64,000 nt of DNA from EA-27 sp964396265 (GCA_964396265.1 CAYNEM010000006.1:1-64000), one strand, 5' to 3'; shown: positions 1 through 8,688, counted from the stretch's first letter. Notes: generated by a model from the sequence alone, not told the origin. Numbers and translations: made by a program.

Positions 1-585
1 CGCTGTCCAACGTGCGGGCTTCCAATCAAGGAAGCTAATCTTGGGGGTCACATGGCCCGACTCCATCCCGAGGTTCCGCGGAGGAAGTACGGGAAGTTAG
101 GGATCGCCAACCCCAGCCGGGAACACGGGATGCGCGTTCCCTGGGTGCTACTTGGGGCAGTCCTCGTCGCGGCCCTCGTCGCGTCCGGCGTGTACTTCGC
201 CGTATCGCAGATGCGCAGCCCGGGTCGGGTCTCTGCCGACCACGCCTACTACGACTTCGGCGCCGTACCCCAGGCTGTCGTCGAGCACACGTTCACGCTC
301 ACGAACGTGGGGGACGGAACCCTTTCCCTGCTCGGCGTGTGGACGTCTTGCGGATGCACGTCCGCGCACTTCGTGATCGGCGGGGTGGAGAGCCCGCACT
401 TCGGGATGCACGACAACCCCTCGTGGACCCGTCGGATCGCGCCGGGTGTGACCGCGAGCCTCGTCGTCCTGTACGACGCCACGGCGCATCCGGACCTCTT
501 CGTCGGCGAGCGGTCCGTGTTCGTCCGGACGGACGACCCGGAGAACCCGGAGTTCGAATTCCGGATCCGGGTCACCGAGGGTTGA
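1..585 (+). CDS. Membrane-anchored C2H2 zinc finger plus DUF1573 (ASH-like) protein, 5' end outside window
   Basis: The reading frame is open from base 1, so the ATG at 52 is probably internal. The codons before it spell CPTCG and then GGHMARLH, which makes a CxxC...HxxxxH zinc finger ending at that methionine. After a basic stretch comes one strong hydrophobic segment (VPWVLLGAVLVAALVASGVY, about bases 136-195). The rest is a DUF1573/ASH-type beta domain of about 115 residues with the typical FxFGxVPxxxVxHTFTLTN start and a CGCT motif. The likely topology is a cytoplasmic zinc finger with the beta domain outside. It is followed at once by the CcdA fusion gene (stop TGA 583-585, next ATG 587), so the two look like an operon. 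The DUF1573 function is not established; a redox or metal role is inferred from the neighbour. Confidence 0.75.
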   Translation, partial: RCPTCGLPIKEANLGGHMARLHPEVPRRKYGKLGIANPSREHGMRVPWVLLGAVLVAALVASGVYFAVSQMRSPGRVSADHAYYDFGAVPQAVVEHTFTLTNVGDGTLSLLGVWTSCGCTSAHFVIGGVESPHFGMHDNPSWTRRIAPGVTASLVVLYDATAHPDLFVGERSVFVRTDDPENPEFEFRIRVTEG

Positions 586-586
586 C

Positions 587-1864
587 ATGCCCCATTGCCA
601 CGAGGGGAGTGCGGAGCCCCACGTCCCGAAGGGCCCGATCGGGAGTTGGAGGCAGTTCCTGGCCATCGCGCTGGCAATCGGCGGAATCCTCGCGACCGCT
701 TCCCTCGCGGCCTCCTTTCGAGTCGGCACGCCGCCTCCGGTGTCCGTCCCCATCGGCGGCACCGTGTACTACAACGAGGCGTGCTCGGACTGCGCGACGT
801 ACCTCCGCGACGAGCTCCTCCCGGCGCTCTCCGCGGCGAACGTCACGCCCGTCGTCGTCAAGGACTACATCAACGAGCCCGTGTACCGCCAGGAGCTCCG
901 CGGGGTGAACGACGGCCTCGGGATCCCCTTCGACCTCCAGAGCCACCTCGCCACGTTCGTGAGGGACACGCGACTCACCGTGTTCGAGGGGCATGTGCCC
1001 GCCTCCCTCGTCCGCGAATCCCTCTCACTTGCGGTCCGATCAGAGCGCCTACTCGTCCACCAGGACTCCATGGGAGGCGTCGTGGCTTACGGGGCCTGGG
1101 CGTTCGACGGGGAGCCGCAGCACTATCCGATCGATACGCCACTGTCCGTGTACGCCGCCTATTACGAGGCGAACGGCGGGGGAACCCGCGAGACCCCCGC
1201 GATGCTGCCGCTCGTCCTGGCGACCGGCTTCGTGGACGGTCTGAACCCGTGCGCGTTCGCCGTCCTTCTGTTCTTCGTCTCGCTCCTCTTCGTGTCCCGT
1301 CGACCGCGCTCGGAGGTCGCCCGCATCGGCCTCCTGTACATCTTCGCCGTGTTCCTCGCCTACCTCCTGATCGGCCTCGGTCTCCTCCTTGCGATCACCG
1401 TGGCGGAGGACCCCCATCTGATCGCGCGGGTCGCGGGCGGCTTCGTGATCGCCCTTGGGGCCTTCGTGCTCCTCCAGCCCCTGGTTCCGAAGCTCCCGAA
1501 CCCGTTCCACACGCCGGCCTTCGCGTGGAAACGCATCCGCGCGCAGATGCTCCGCGGCACCCAGCCCGCGGCCGCCGGCGCGGGGTTCCTCGTCGGGTTG
1601 TGCACGTTCCCGTGCTCGGGCGGGATCTACGTCGCGGTCCTCGGTCTCTTGGCGGCGCAGACGACGTACTGGGAGGGGCTCGGCTACCTGTACCTCTACA
1701 ACGTCGCGTTCGTGCTGCCCCTCGTCCTCATGCTCCTCGTGGTCTCGAACAAGGCCCTCGCGCGGCGCACGACCTCGTGGGAGCGCCGCCACACGGACAG
1801 GATCCGCCAGTTCTCCGGCGCTGCCATGGTCGTCGTGGGGGTCCTGACGGTCGTGCTGGCCTAG
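587..1864 (+). CDS. Thioredoxin-like domain fused to CcdA/DsbD-type thiol-disulfide transporter
   Basis: A signal-anchor (about residues 22-45) is followed by an external domain carrying CSDC, the CxxC of a thioredoxin-like fold, and then by about six membrane segments. Two membrane cysteines sit in the motifs expected for CcdA: GLNPCAFA (about residue 220) and GLCTFPCSGG (about residue 345). CcdA proteins carry electrons from cytoplasmic thioredoxin across the membrane to external thiols. Here the acceptor CxxC domain is built into the same chain, at the N-terminus rather than the C-terminal position seen in DsbD. The start lies one base past the stop of the DUF1573 gene, which implies co-transcription. 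The family assignment is firm; the partner proteins are unknown. Confidence 0.85.
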   Translation: MPHCHEGSAEPHVPKGPIGSWRQFLAIALAIGGILATASLAASFRVGTPPPVSVPIGGTVYYNEACSDCATYLRDELLPALSAANVTPVVVKDYINEPVYRQELRGVNDGLGIPFDLQSHLATFVRDTRLTVFEGHVPASLVRESLSLAVRSERLLVHQDSMGGVVAYGAWAFDGEPQHYPIDTPLSVYAAYYEANGGGTRETPAMLPLVLATGFVDGLNPCAFAVLLFFVSLLFVSRRPRSEVARIGLLYIFAVFLAYLLIGLGLLLAITVAEDPHLIARVAGGFVIALGAFVLLQPLVPKLPNPFHTPAFAWKRIRAQMLRGTQPAAAGAGFLVGLCTFPCSGGIYVAVLGLLAAQTTYWEGLGYLYLYNVAFVLPLVLMLLVVSNKALARRTTSWERRHTDRIRQFSGAAMVVVGVLTVVLA

Positions 1865-1989
1865 GTCCTCGCGATCCCCTTTTCCCCGTGCGGCGACATG
1901 GGAGATGGGTGGCGGCGGGGCCACGCGGTATGTACGTTCCTTGCGAAACCCACGTATAGACGGAGGGTGCACGAGGTCCGCGGGAGACC

Positions 1990-2271
1990 ATGAACGGCGC
2001 AACCCTTGGAGTGGCGTTACTAGTCCTCGTGGGCGGCGGCATCGGCACATTCGCGTTGATGGCGGGACCGCCCGGCGCCATGATGGGCGGCGGTTCATCG
2101 GCGGACTGTGCGGGAATGCACCCGACGATGTCGACAGGACACGCCCAGTGCTCCCAGGAAACGAGGATGGGATCCCATGCGTTCTGCGACCCGATGGGAA
2201 TGTCGCCCGCGCAGTGCCGTGAGATGCAGTCCTATATGGCTGGCTCCGCGATGTCCGGTCCATGTCACTGA
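1990..2271 (+). CDS. Small exported Met/His/Cys-rich protein, candidate copper binder
   Basis: This is a 93-residue protein with an N-terminal hydrophobic segment (residues 4-24) that fits a signal peptide or anchor. The remainder is packed with Met, Cys and His, in pieces such as AGMHPTMSTGHAQC and MGMSPAQCREMQSYM. Met/His/Cys-rich secreted peptides often bind Cu(I) or other soft metals. That role is inferred here from composition and from the neighbouring thiol-redox genes, not from a recognised family. A TATA-like stretch (cgtatagac, about 1952-1960) lies upstream. Codon use matches the neighbours. Confidence 0.55.
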   Translation: MNGATLGVALLVLVGGGIGTFALMAGPPGAMMGGGSSADCAGMHPTMSTGHAQCSQETRMGSHAFCDPMGMSPAQCREMQSYMAGSAMSGPCH

Positions 2272-2608
2272 CCGCTCGGGTCTGAGTTTTGTGGATCCGC
2301 TCGCATCCGGGCCGCACGACGCCGCGACCATGGCGGCCTCACATTGAAAACCGAAACCCCTGAGCACCAGCAAGGGACAATCGCTTCACCGCCATGTCAT
2401 CAGTTGGATCCCAAATCGCATTTTTCAGCATTGCTCGAGCACACTAAGTGGTTGACCGAACCACCAGTACGCTCGACTGTCCCACTTCCCAGTGGATTCT
2501 CGAATGCACGGAAACAGGCTTCCAACCGGGACCGCCCCATCAACGAGAGTACGCGAAGCCCATCAGGCGAAAGCTCGTGCCGCCGCACGCGCGCGACGAG
2601 ACCGCGAA
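2272..2608. other. Intergenic stretch with no supported gene
   Basis: Several overlapping short reading frames cross this stretch on both strands, but none has recognisable motifs, hydrophobic structure or a convincing promoter. It also has more A+T than its surroundings around 2340-2460. Confidence 0.5.
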
Positions 2609-2854
2609 TCACTTCTTGCGATGCACGTCGACGAGGTGATGCGCGTATCCCACAAACCACCTGCGGACATGTAGTTCTGCGGGTTCCGAAAGAATGGGCA
2701 GCCCGGGGGCCGCGGCGCGCAACGGGGTCAGGACGCGCGTCGCGATGATCGTGGAAAACGAGTAGGCGGCGTCCGTTAAGCCATTCCAGAGGGAGAAGGC
2801 GAGGCAACTACTGAGGGCGACGCAGACGAGCTCGCTTACGGTTTCCCAGGGCAC
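2609..2854 (-). CDS. Possible small membrane protein downstream of the CBS gene
   Basis: This 81-residue frame starts at a GTG (2854-2852) with a purine-rich GGAAGG just upstream, 13 bases beyond the stop of the CBS gene. It contains a credible membrane helix (VSELVCVALSSCLAFSLW) followed by a mixed basic tail ending HHLVDVHRKK. No family is recognised. Its position directly behind the CBS gene and the clean hydrophobic segment favour a real gene, but the frame could be fortuitous. Confidence 0.3.
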   Translation of the reverse strand: MPWETVSELVCVALSSCLAFSLWNGLTDAAYSFSTIIATRVLTPLRAAAPGLPILSEPAELHVRRWFVGYAHHLVDVHRKK

Positions 2855-2867
2855 GACGACCTTCCGA

Positions 2868-3368
2868 TCACGTTCGCGAGACACTCGCGGCGTCTTCAGC
2901 GATTTCCACCGCTTTCGCGAGCACTTCGGTGAGGCGGATGTCACCCACGAGGCGGCCCCGTTCGTCGACCACGGGGACATCGATGAGGTCGAAATCGACC
3001 ATGTCCGCCAAGGCGACGTCGATCGCCTCGTCTGGACGAACGCCCGTCAGGTGGCTGTCCGGTCGGCAGGCGGCTCTCACCGTCTCCGCGCGGGCCAGAC
3101 GGGTGAGCCGCGCCGCAGGAAACCGCCGCACGAACCACTCGGATCCCAAGGTAACGCCTGCCCAGGCGAGCAAGTCCTGTCGCGTGAGCACCCCCACAAG
3201 CCTCCGATCCCTATCGACTACGAATACTCCGCGAACGTCCGCATGCTGCGCAAAGCGCCGAAGCACTTCGAGTAATGAGCTATCCGGGTCCGCGACGATC
3301 GGAAGGGTCCTGTCGATCCTAAACATGTCCCGTACTCGTACGTCTCTGGGGCGTGTGTCGGCACACAC
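2868..3368 (-). CDS. Tandem CBS domain protein
   Basis: A 166-residue protein made almost entirely of two CBS motifs. The first is about residues 10-70 (VRDMF... then VFVVDRDRRLVGVLTRQDLL). The second is about 95-160 (IDVPVVDERGRLVGDIRLTEVL). Paired CBS domains bind adenine nucleotides such as AMP, ATP or SAM and usually regulate an enzyme, channel or transcription factor. No effector domain is attached, so it probably acts as a free regulatory module. The start is a GTG; an alternative ATG lies 14 codons later, but it would trim the first beta strand. Confidence 0.85.
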   Translation of the reverse strand: MCADTRPRDVRVRDMFRIDRTLPIVADPDSSLLEVLRRFAQHADVRGVFVVDRDRRLVGVLTRQDLLAWAGVTLGSEWFVRRFPAARLTRLARAETVRAACRPDSHLTGVRPDEAIDVALADMVDFDLIDVPVVDERGRLVGDIRLTEVLAKAVEIAEDAASVSRT

Positions 3369-3628
3369 AGTCTATCACCGCTCGCGCTCTCGGGACCGTC
3401 CTTGACGCCATCCGCCGGAGGGCATTGAAGATAGCGTGGGAAGACCCAAGTTCCCCGGCCTGCATAGGCGACCCCTTTCTTTCGCATGGCGAAAGTCACC
3501 CGGAACCTACTTTCTCACGTTAACGCGGGCCAATTGTGCGTGGCCCGGGCACTCAATTCTGGAGCAACGAAGCGAACGGGCCTGGCGGGCGTTCGTTCCG
3601 GCACAGAGTGCAGCTCCCGCTTAGTATC

Positions 3629-4681
3629 TCACTTTTCCTTGGAGGACTCCGTGCGTTCGGCACCTCCGGGCTCGTGCGAAGGGGGCTGGTTCCGTCGCTC
3701 CTTCATGGATTGCGGCCCAGGGGGATCGATGTCTGGAGGTAGCTGTGGGACACTCTTGGCCGACCGGGCCTGAGGACGCGACCTCCGAAGCGACACCACG
3801 ATCGTGATCAGGAGGACGAGCCCTACGACACCGAGGGCGTACTCCACGGGCACCTTGTAGAAGTCCGACACTAGGATCTTCGCTCCCACGAAGGCGAGCA
3901 CCGCAGCGAGTCCGTAGTGGAGGTAACGGAGGCGCTGCAAGACATTCTCGAGGGCGAAATAGAGCGCTCGTAGTCCCAGGATGGCGAACGCGTTGGACGT
4001 GAAGATGATGAAGGGGTCCACGGTGATGGCGAAGATCGCCGGGATGGAATCGACGGCGAAGATGATGTCCGTGGTCTCCACGACGAGGAGGACCACGAGG
4101 AGCGGCGTGGCGAACCACCTGCCTTTCCACCGGACGAGGAACTTGTCCTCTCTGTAGTCAGGGGTGATCGGCACGAACTTCCGGAATAAGCGGAGGACCG
4201 GGTTCCGCTCGGGGTGGACCTCCCGTTCCCGGAGGACGACCAACCGCACCGCGGTGAAAACGAGGACGCCCCCGAAGATGTACAGGACCCAGTGGAACCG
4301 CTCGATGAGCGCCACGCCGAGGAAGATGAAGATGACGCGGAAGACAAGGGCCCCGAGGATCCCCCAGAAGAGGACCTTGTGCTCGTCCCGCTTCGGCACG
4401 GAGAAGTAGGAGAAGATGAGGAGGAAGACGAAGAGGTTGTCGACGCTGAGGGACTTCTCGATGACGTATCCAGTAAGGTACTCCAGGCCCTTCTCCTGCC
4501 CTTGCCAGAGCCACACCCCGATGCCGAAGGCTACCGCTAGGACGATCCAGAACGTGGTCCACGCGAGGGCCTCCCGGACGCTGACGACGTGAGCGCGGCG
4601 ATGGAAGACGAGGAGATCGAGGAGGAGCATGGCGACGATGAAGGCGATGAAGCCCCCCCAGACCCACACCTCTACCGCCAC
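3629..4681 (-). CDS. terC: TerC family integral membrane protein
   Basis: A 350-residue polytopic protein with about eight to nine helices and the family signatures SLSVDNLFVFLLIF, ETTDIIFAVDSIPAI and TSNAFAILGLRALYF. The acidic residues inside these membrane motifs (D in SVDN, E/D in ETTD, D in AVDS) are the conserved ones thought to bind metal. TerC/Alx proteins are linked to tellurite resistance and, in bacteria, to manganese export. The C-terminal 50 residues form a hydrophilic, proline-rich tail not seen in short members. It starts with GTG. A TATA-like sequence (minus-strand ctttatgtg, near 4772-4780) would give a leader of roughly 65 bases. Confidence 0.9.
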   Translation of the reverse strand: MAVEVWVWGGFIAFIVAMLLLDLLVFHRRAHVVSVREALAWTTFWIVLAVAFGIGVWLWQGQEKGLEYLTGYVIEKSLSVDNLFVFLLIFSYFSVPKRDEHKVLFWGILGALVFRVIFIFLGVALIERFHWVLYIFGGVLVFTAVRLVVLREREVHPERNPVLRLFRKFVPITPDYREDKFLVRWKGRWFATPLLVVLLVVETTDIIFAVDSIPAIFAITVDPFIIFTSNAFAILGLRALYFALENVLQRLRYLHYGLAAVLAFVGAKILVSDFYKVPVEYALGVVGLVLLITIVVSLRRSRPQARSAKSVPQLPPDIDPPGPQSMKERRNQPPSHEPGGAERTESSKEK

Positions 4682-5052
4682 TCAGGCCGACCCCCACCAC
4701 GGCTCTTCCGAGGAGGGAGGAAGTAGGCTCAAGTCGGACCGCGGCACGGACCCGTCGAGTTTGGGACGCCACATAAAGGAGACTTTGGAACTCCCAGATA
4801 CCCGGACGAGGGAAGGCCGCCGAAGGCCCCGGAGGAGCGGCCCCAACGCTCGGCGAGGATTCGCCTCACCCTGATATTTCCTGCGTGACAGGATCTCATC
4901 GCCCGGGGGAGACCATCGCGGGAGGCCCCGCCCGAACCGGAACCTCCGTGAGCAAACTCGCCGAGACGGGGCGATTGCGCCGTGCGTGCACCTCGTCGCG
5001 CTCTTTTGTCCTTGCGACAAACGTTTAACGTGAATCGGAAGATGGCTTCTCC
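4682..5052. promoter_or_regulatory. Divergent promoter region between terC and the heme chimera
   Basis: No coding frame is supported in these 371 bases. A TATA-like tttaacg lies at about 5025-5031, some 25 bases before the GTG at 5053, which fits a leaderless start of the rightward gene. The leftward terC promoter candidate is near 4772-4780. Confidence 0.4.
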
Positions 5053-5655
5053 GTGCAGACCCACAGGTCCCGGCGTCTCTATCGCCAGGCGCGTTCGCTC
5101 TTTCCCGGCGGCGTCTCCAGCCCGGTTCGTGCGTTCGCCCCCTACCCCCGTTTCTTCCACCGAGGTCGGGGAGCGTACGTGTACGATGTCGACGGGAATC
5201 GCTACATCGACTGCTGCATGGCGTTCGGGCCGCTCATCCTCGGCCACGCACACCCGTACGAGGTGAAGTACGCGTCCGCGTTCTACGGACCGTTCCGGGA
5301 GGCCGCGGAGGGCGCGCCGAAGTTCGGGGACCGGAGGAGCCACCAGATGGATCCCGGGTCCGCGGTGCAGGCGCTCCGGGAGGCGCGTCTCGACCTCGCG
5401 GAGGGCGCGGACGTGCTGATGGTGAAGCCCGCGATGCCTTACCTCGACATCCTCGCGACCCTCCGCCGGGAGGCGGACGCGCCGCTTGCGGCGTTCCAGG
5501 TGAGCGGGGAGTATGCAGCCCTGAAGACGGCGGGCGCCCACGGATCGCTCGACGAGGAGGCCGCAGTCCTGGAGAGCCTGACCGCGATCAAGCGGGCCGG
5601 GGCCGACTTCGTCCTCACGTATTTCGCGAAGGAGTATGCGGCGCGGCTCGCGTGA
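5053..5655 (+). pseudogene. In-frame chimera: HemL N-terminus joined to HemB C-terminus
   Basis: Residues 8-68 match the beginning of glutamate-1-semialdehyde aminomutase (ARSLFPGGVSSPVRAF, GAYVYDVDGNRYID, LILGHAHP). From about residue 70 the sequence is the C-terminal part of 5-aminolevulinate dehydratase (VKYASAFYGPFREAA, ADVLMVKPA, AFQVSGEYA, IKRAGADFVLTYFA). The join is near base 5260. The PLP-binding lysine half of HemL and the N-terminal half of HemB, including its metal site, are missing, so neither enzyme can work in its normal form. Both active-site lysines of HemB (VKYAS, MVKPA) remain. The frame is open throughout and keeps a plausible promoter and GTG start. Deletion between neighbouring hemL and hemB genes, or an assembly collapse, would both produce this. 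Confidence 0.85.
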
Positions 5656-5744
5656 AGCCGGAATGCACGCGAACCGTTCTCTCACCGTCTGTCGACGGAC
5701 GATGATTCTGTGTCAGGCTACGCTCCCCTCGGCGACTACCCGCT

Positions 5745-6152
5745 CTAATACGGGATGGCGAAGGCCACATACCGTCGAGTATACGCCGCAGTCCTGTAGA
5801 GGAAGAGCGCCATCGACGCCGCGAGCAGAACGACGATCCACAACTCCTCCGTTCCCACGAATCGCCAGAGGACGAATGCGTGCATCGCGGTGAGGGTGAT
5901 GAATCCAAGCGTCCTCTTGCGGACATGGAGCAGCTCGAGGTGCGCGTCTCGTCGTACGGGTTCCGGGCGAGGACGCTTCGAGAGCCTGGCGTAATGCACG
6001 AGGCGTTGCAGGAAAAGCGCGATGGCGACCGCCAGCAAGATGGAGATCAGCACGTCCCCCCTCGCCAGCGTCCGCTCGAGGAGCCAAATGTGGAGGATGA
6101 ATAACCCGAGGAACAACATAATCATGAGCGGGGCTCTGTGTCGACCGGTCAT
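5745..6152 (-). CDS. Four-helix membrane protein of unknown function
   Basis: A 135-residue protein with two helical hairpins: APLMIMLFLGLFILHIWLL and DVLISILLAVAIALFLQRL, then a basic loop (KRPRPEPVRRDAH), then TLGFITLTAMHAFVLWRFVG and LWIVVLLAASMALFLY. The frame is open further upstream. The ATG at 6152 is preferred because a TATA box (minus-strand aactatatc, about 6179-6187) lies about 28 bases before it, as in other leaderless genes here. No family is recognised. Confidence 0.65.
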   Translation of the reverse strand: MTGRHRAPLMIMLFLGLFILHIWLLERTLARGDVLISILLAVAIALFLQRLVHYARLSKRPRPEPVRRDAHLELLHVRKRTLGFITLTAMHAFVLWRFVGTEELWIVVLLAASMALFLYRTAAYTRRYVAFAIPY

Positions 6153-6181
6153 TGCGGGCAGAGTCCGAACCTCGCTCGCGA

Positions 6182-6209
6182 TATAGTTGTGAGTGTATAG
6201 TTGTGAGTG
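6182..6209. repeat. Two perfect 14-bp tandem repeats over a promoter
   Basis: The unit tatagttgtgagtg occurs twice without a gap. It overlaps and extends upstream of the TATA box of the leftward membrane-protein gene that starts at 6152. It could be a duplicated promoter element or a pair of regulator half-sites. Confidence 0.6.
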
Positions 6210-6570
6210 GGGTGCCGGATTCCAAGGGAGGTTCCGTGAAGCGAAGGGTACCGTCACGTGAGAGAACATTCTACCGACGATGGTGTCCTCCCGTATTGAC
6301 CATCGGTCCGTCGATCGTCACCGATGCCTGCGCCGCGCACGACGTCGACCCGCTCGCGTTAGCTTGAGTTTCTTCCGGCGCTGATACTTGACCACGGGGG
6401 CAAGAAGGACTTCGGTTATTTGAACCGTGGCGTCCACGAAGGAACGACCCGCACGAAAAAAAGGCGGTGCGGTGAGGGAGCCGGGTACCTCATCGGCTTC
6501 CCGCGTGCACTTTCGCCTACCTCTGTGCCGCTAAGTGTCAACCGACCTCTCGCCAGTCCGTTGGCGGAGG
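6210..6570. other. Intergenic stretch with no supported gene
   Basis: These 361 bases contain only short overlapping frames without motifs. There is an A-rich run (aaaaaaa, 6457-6463) but no clear promoter. An in-frame ATG at 6535 could extend the radical SAM gene leftward by 12 codons. Confidence 0.45.
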
Positions 6571-7528
6571 ATGAGCTGCGTGCTGGAGGCGACTCAAGCG
6601 CCAAAGCCTTATGGAGCCCAGAGGCTTCCGGAGACGGTGCCCCAGGGACAGCTCGCGCCGCTCGTGAGGGTCCCGTCGACCGTCGTAGAAGGGACATACC
6701 ACTGCTCCCCACCGTTAATCCGGCCATCGAAGTTGACAAGCAAGGAGAACGGCGGCGTCGGCAAGGATCTATCTCAGGGCTGGAACCTGAACTTCGCTGT
6801 CGGCTGCACCCATGCGTGCCCTTTTTTGTTACGTTGACTCGATCCACAAACGATGGGGCGTCAACCGCTTCGGAACCGCCGTGCTCCAGCGATGGGGTGA
6901 TTACCTCCTCATCCCTGAGAACCTCGACGAGGCGATCGAACGGACGCCGTGGCACCGGTGGCGCGGGAAGGAGGTAATGATGAGTTCCACCCACGACCCG
7001 TACCTCCCGAAGCTCGCGTTGGCAGCACGTAAGATGCTGGAACACGCGCTGCCCGCGGGCGTTCGCCTGTGCATCCAAACGCGGTCTATGCTGGTTTTGA
7101 GGGACCTGCCGCTGCTGCAGGAGTACCGCGACCAGGTCCGGCTCCAGGTCTCAATCGCCACCTCCAATCGCGAATTCGCGCGGCTCATCGAGCCGCGAGT
7201 TCCACCGCCAGAGCGGCGGTTCGAGTTGCTCCGGAAGGCGAAGAGGGCGGGGTTGCATGTGGGCGTAATCCTCGCGCCGATCTTTCCGCCGGTGGCGGCG
7301 CGCCCGGACTTCCGGAGCGACCTGGAGGCCATGGCGGCGGAGCTCGAAGGAATCCGGCCCGATCACGTGTACGGCGAATCGTTCCACGTCCGCGGGTCGA
7401 ACAGACGGCTCGTCGAGGAGGCGCTTGAGCAAGAAATCGACCCGGACGGGTTCGACTCGTTGGCCGCGTTTCACTTTCGGCGAACATTGAGAGCACGTGG
7501 CCTGAGAGGTACTTGGTGGCCCGAATAG
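6571..7528 (+). pseudogene. Radical SAM protein (SPL-like), frameshifted inside the FeS-cluster motif
   Basis: Two frames together make one protein of about 318 residues. The first frame ends just after NLNFAVGCTHACPF. The second continues CYVDSIHKRWG and runs to 7528. They meet at a run of six T (6822-6827). With five T the text reads CTHACPFCYVD, an exact CxxxCxxC radical SAM motif. The downstream half has the expected barrel features, such as VMMSSTHDPY, RLCIQTRS and GLHVGVILAPIFP. The family (SPL / Rv2578c-like) uses SAM and a 4Fe-4S cluster; the substrate is unknown. As written, neither half could bind the cluster. A homopolymer sequencing error, a true mutation or slippage-dependent expression are all possible. 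The start may be 6571 or 6535. Confidence 0.85.
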
Positions 7529-7647
7529 AGTTTCTTGCGTTCTGAACTTTCTCGTTCGCCTTCAAGCGATTACGTCTTGCGGGTGCCACTGACTGCTACC
7601 CGGTCTTTTCGCTTTGGAAACGACTTCCGTTGGACCGTAACTCTGGT

Positions 7648-8688
7648 TCATAGCTTGCGCTCGCTCCGATACCATTGCCCAATCCGGCGCAACCCCACGT
7701 AAAATGCTCCAACTATTACAATGATTGACGCGATCGCTCCTAGAGTTGGGCCTGCGCCGGGAAGCCAATTCAGGATCTGATTGAGGTTTAGCGTCGCAGC
7801 CACAAGAATGCAGATCAGGAAGACTGCCATGACATATCCCACCACAGTTCGTGCCCGGACAGCCAAGAGTGGCTTCGCGAGACTCTGGAAGGCGTTTCGG
7901 ACTTGTTCTTGGCTCCGAGTGAGCTGCTGGTCATCCGGCTGTTGGAAGTGATAAAGATGCCTCAGGACGAAGTTCAGTTCTTGTGCGGCCTTCTTCCCTT
8001 CCTCGAAGCGCACAACGATGCCGTCTTCAGGCATGCAAAGTACTTCCACGATGCCTTCACGCACACGGTACAAGATTTCGGACTCAGAGATGCCCTTACT
8101 TACCTTCGCAAGGCGGAAGTCTAGCTTGAGGCCGGGCCTCCTAGCCTTTACCGGTTCACTGGTGCCCCTCAAGGCATTTCCGGATTCCTTCTCGATTCGT
8201 TCTTCCAAGAACTCATCGGCAAAGCCATCTCGGACCCCAGAGGGCACGACAGCGACGACCATTGCTTCGTTTTGGTTGCCGCTGGGTCTGAGCCCGCGGA
8301 AAGCTATCAACAGCCCGCGAGCAGTGTCAAACATCCTCTCGAAGGCCACGAACGTCCCCACGAAGAACAACGCCCCTAGCCCGACCAACGTGGCACCTTC
8401 ATAGGAGATCCCCAAAGCACGCGCCGCGAGAGTGGCGACGATTGGGTGAATGAATGTCAAGATTATCAGCCCTAATGTACCGACCTGGTACACGCCCCGC
8501 CATGTAGCTACCGCGTCCGTGATCAGGGCGCTAATGTACCCCAAGACGCAAATCGCGATTAGCCAGGAAGTTCCGACGCCCAGTATCGACATGGAGACCC
8601 AGCCCAAGAGTCCCGAAGTCAGAAGTACGATGAAGAGCTCCAGTACAGCGCGATGCGCTTCCTTTACAACTTGAAATGAGGAAGTCAT
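7648..8688 (-). CDS. Multi-helix membrane protein of unknown function
   Basis: About 346 residues from the preferred ATG at 8688 (an ATG six codons further upstream is possible). There are four N-terminal hydrophobic segments (AVLELFIVLLTSGLLGWVSM through ATLVGLGALFFVGTFVAF). A soluble region of about 150 residues rich in charged residues follows. Two C-terminal helices (YVMAVFLICILVAATL and LGAIASIIVIVGAFYVGL) end in a basic tail. No family is recognised. Codon choice is noticeably less GC-biased than in the core genes, which fits an acquired accessory region. Its neighbours are the broken radical SAM gene and the restriction island. Confidence 0.65.
   Translation of the reverse strand: MTSSFQVVKEAHRAVLELFIVLLTSGLLGWVSMSILGVGTSWLIAICVLGYISALITDAVATWRGVYQVGTLGLIILTFIHPIVATLAARALGISYEGATLVGLGALFFVGTFVAFERMFDTARGLLIAFRGLRPSGNQNEAMVVAVVPSGVRDGFADEFLEERIEKESGNALRGTSEPVKARRPGLKLDFRLAKVSKGISESEILYRVREGIVEVLCMPEDGIVVRFEEGKKAAQELNFVLRHLYHFQQPDDQQLTRSQEQVRNAFQSLAKPLLAVRARTVVGYVMAVFLICILVAATLNLNQILNWLPGAGPTLGAIASIIVIVGAFYVGLRRIGQWYRSERKL

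Noticed and set aside
3436..3773. Short plus-strand frames between the CBS and terC genes
   Set aside because: They have ordinary random composition and run into the 3' end of terC on the other strand.
4682..4800. Possible manganese (yybP-ykoY type) riboswitch ahead of terC
   Set aside because: Bacterial terC-like genes can have this element, but none of its conserved core is visible here.
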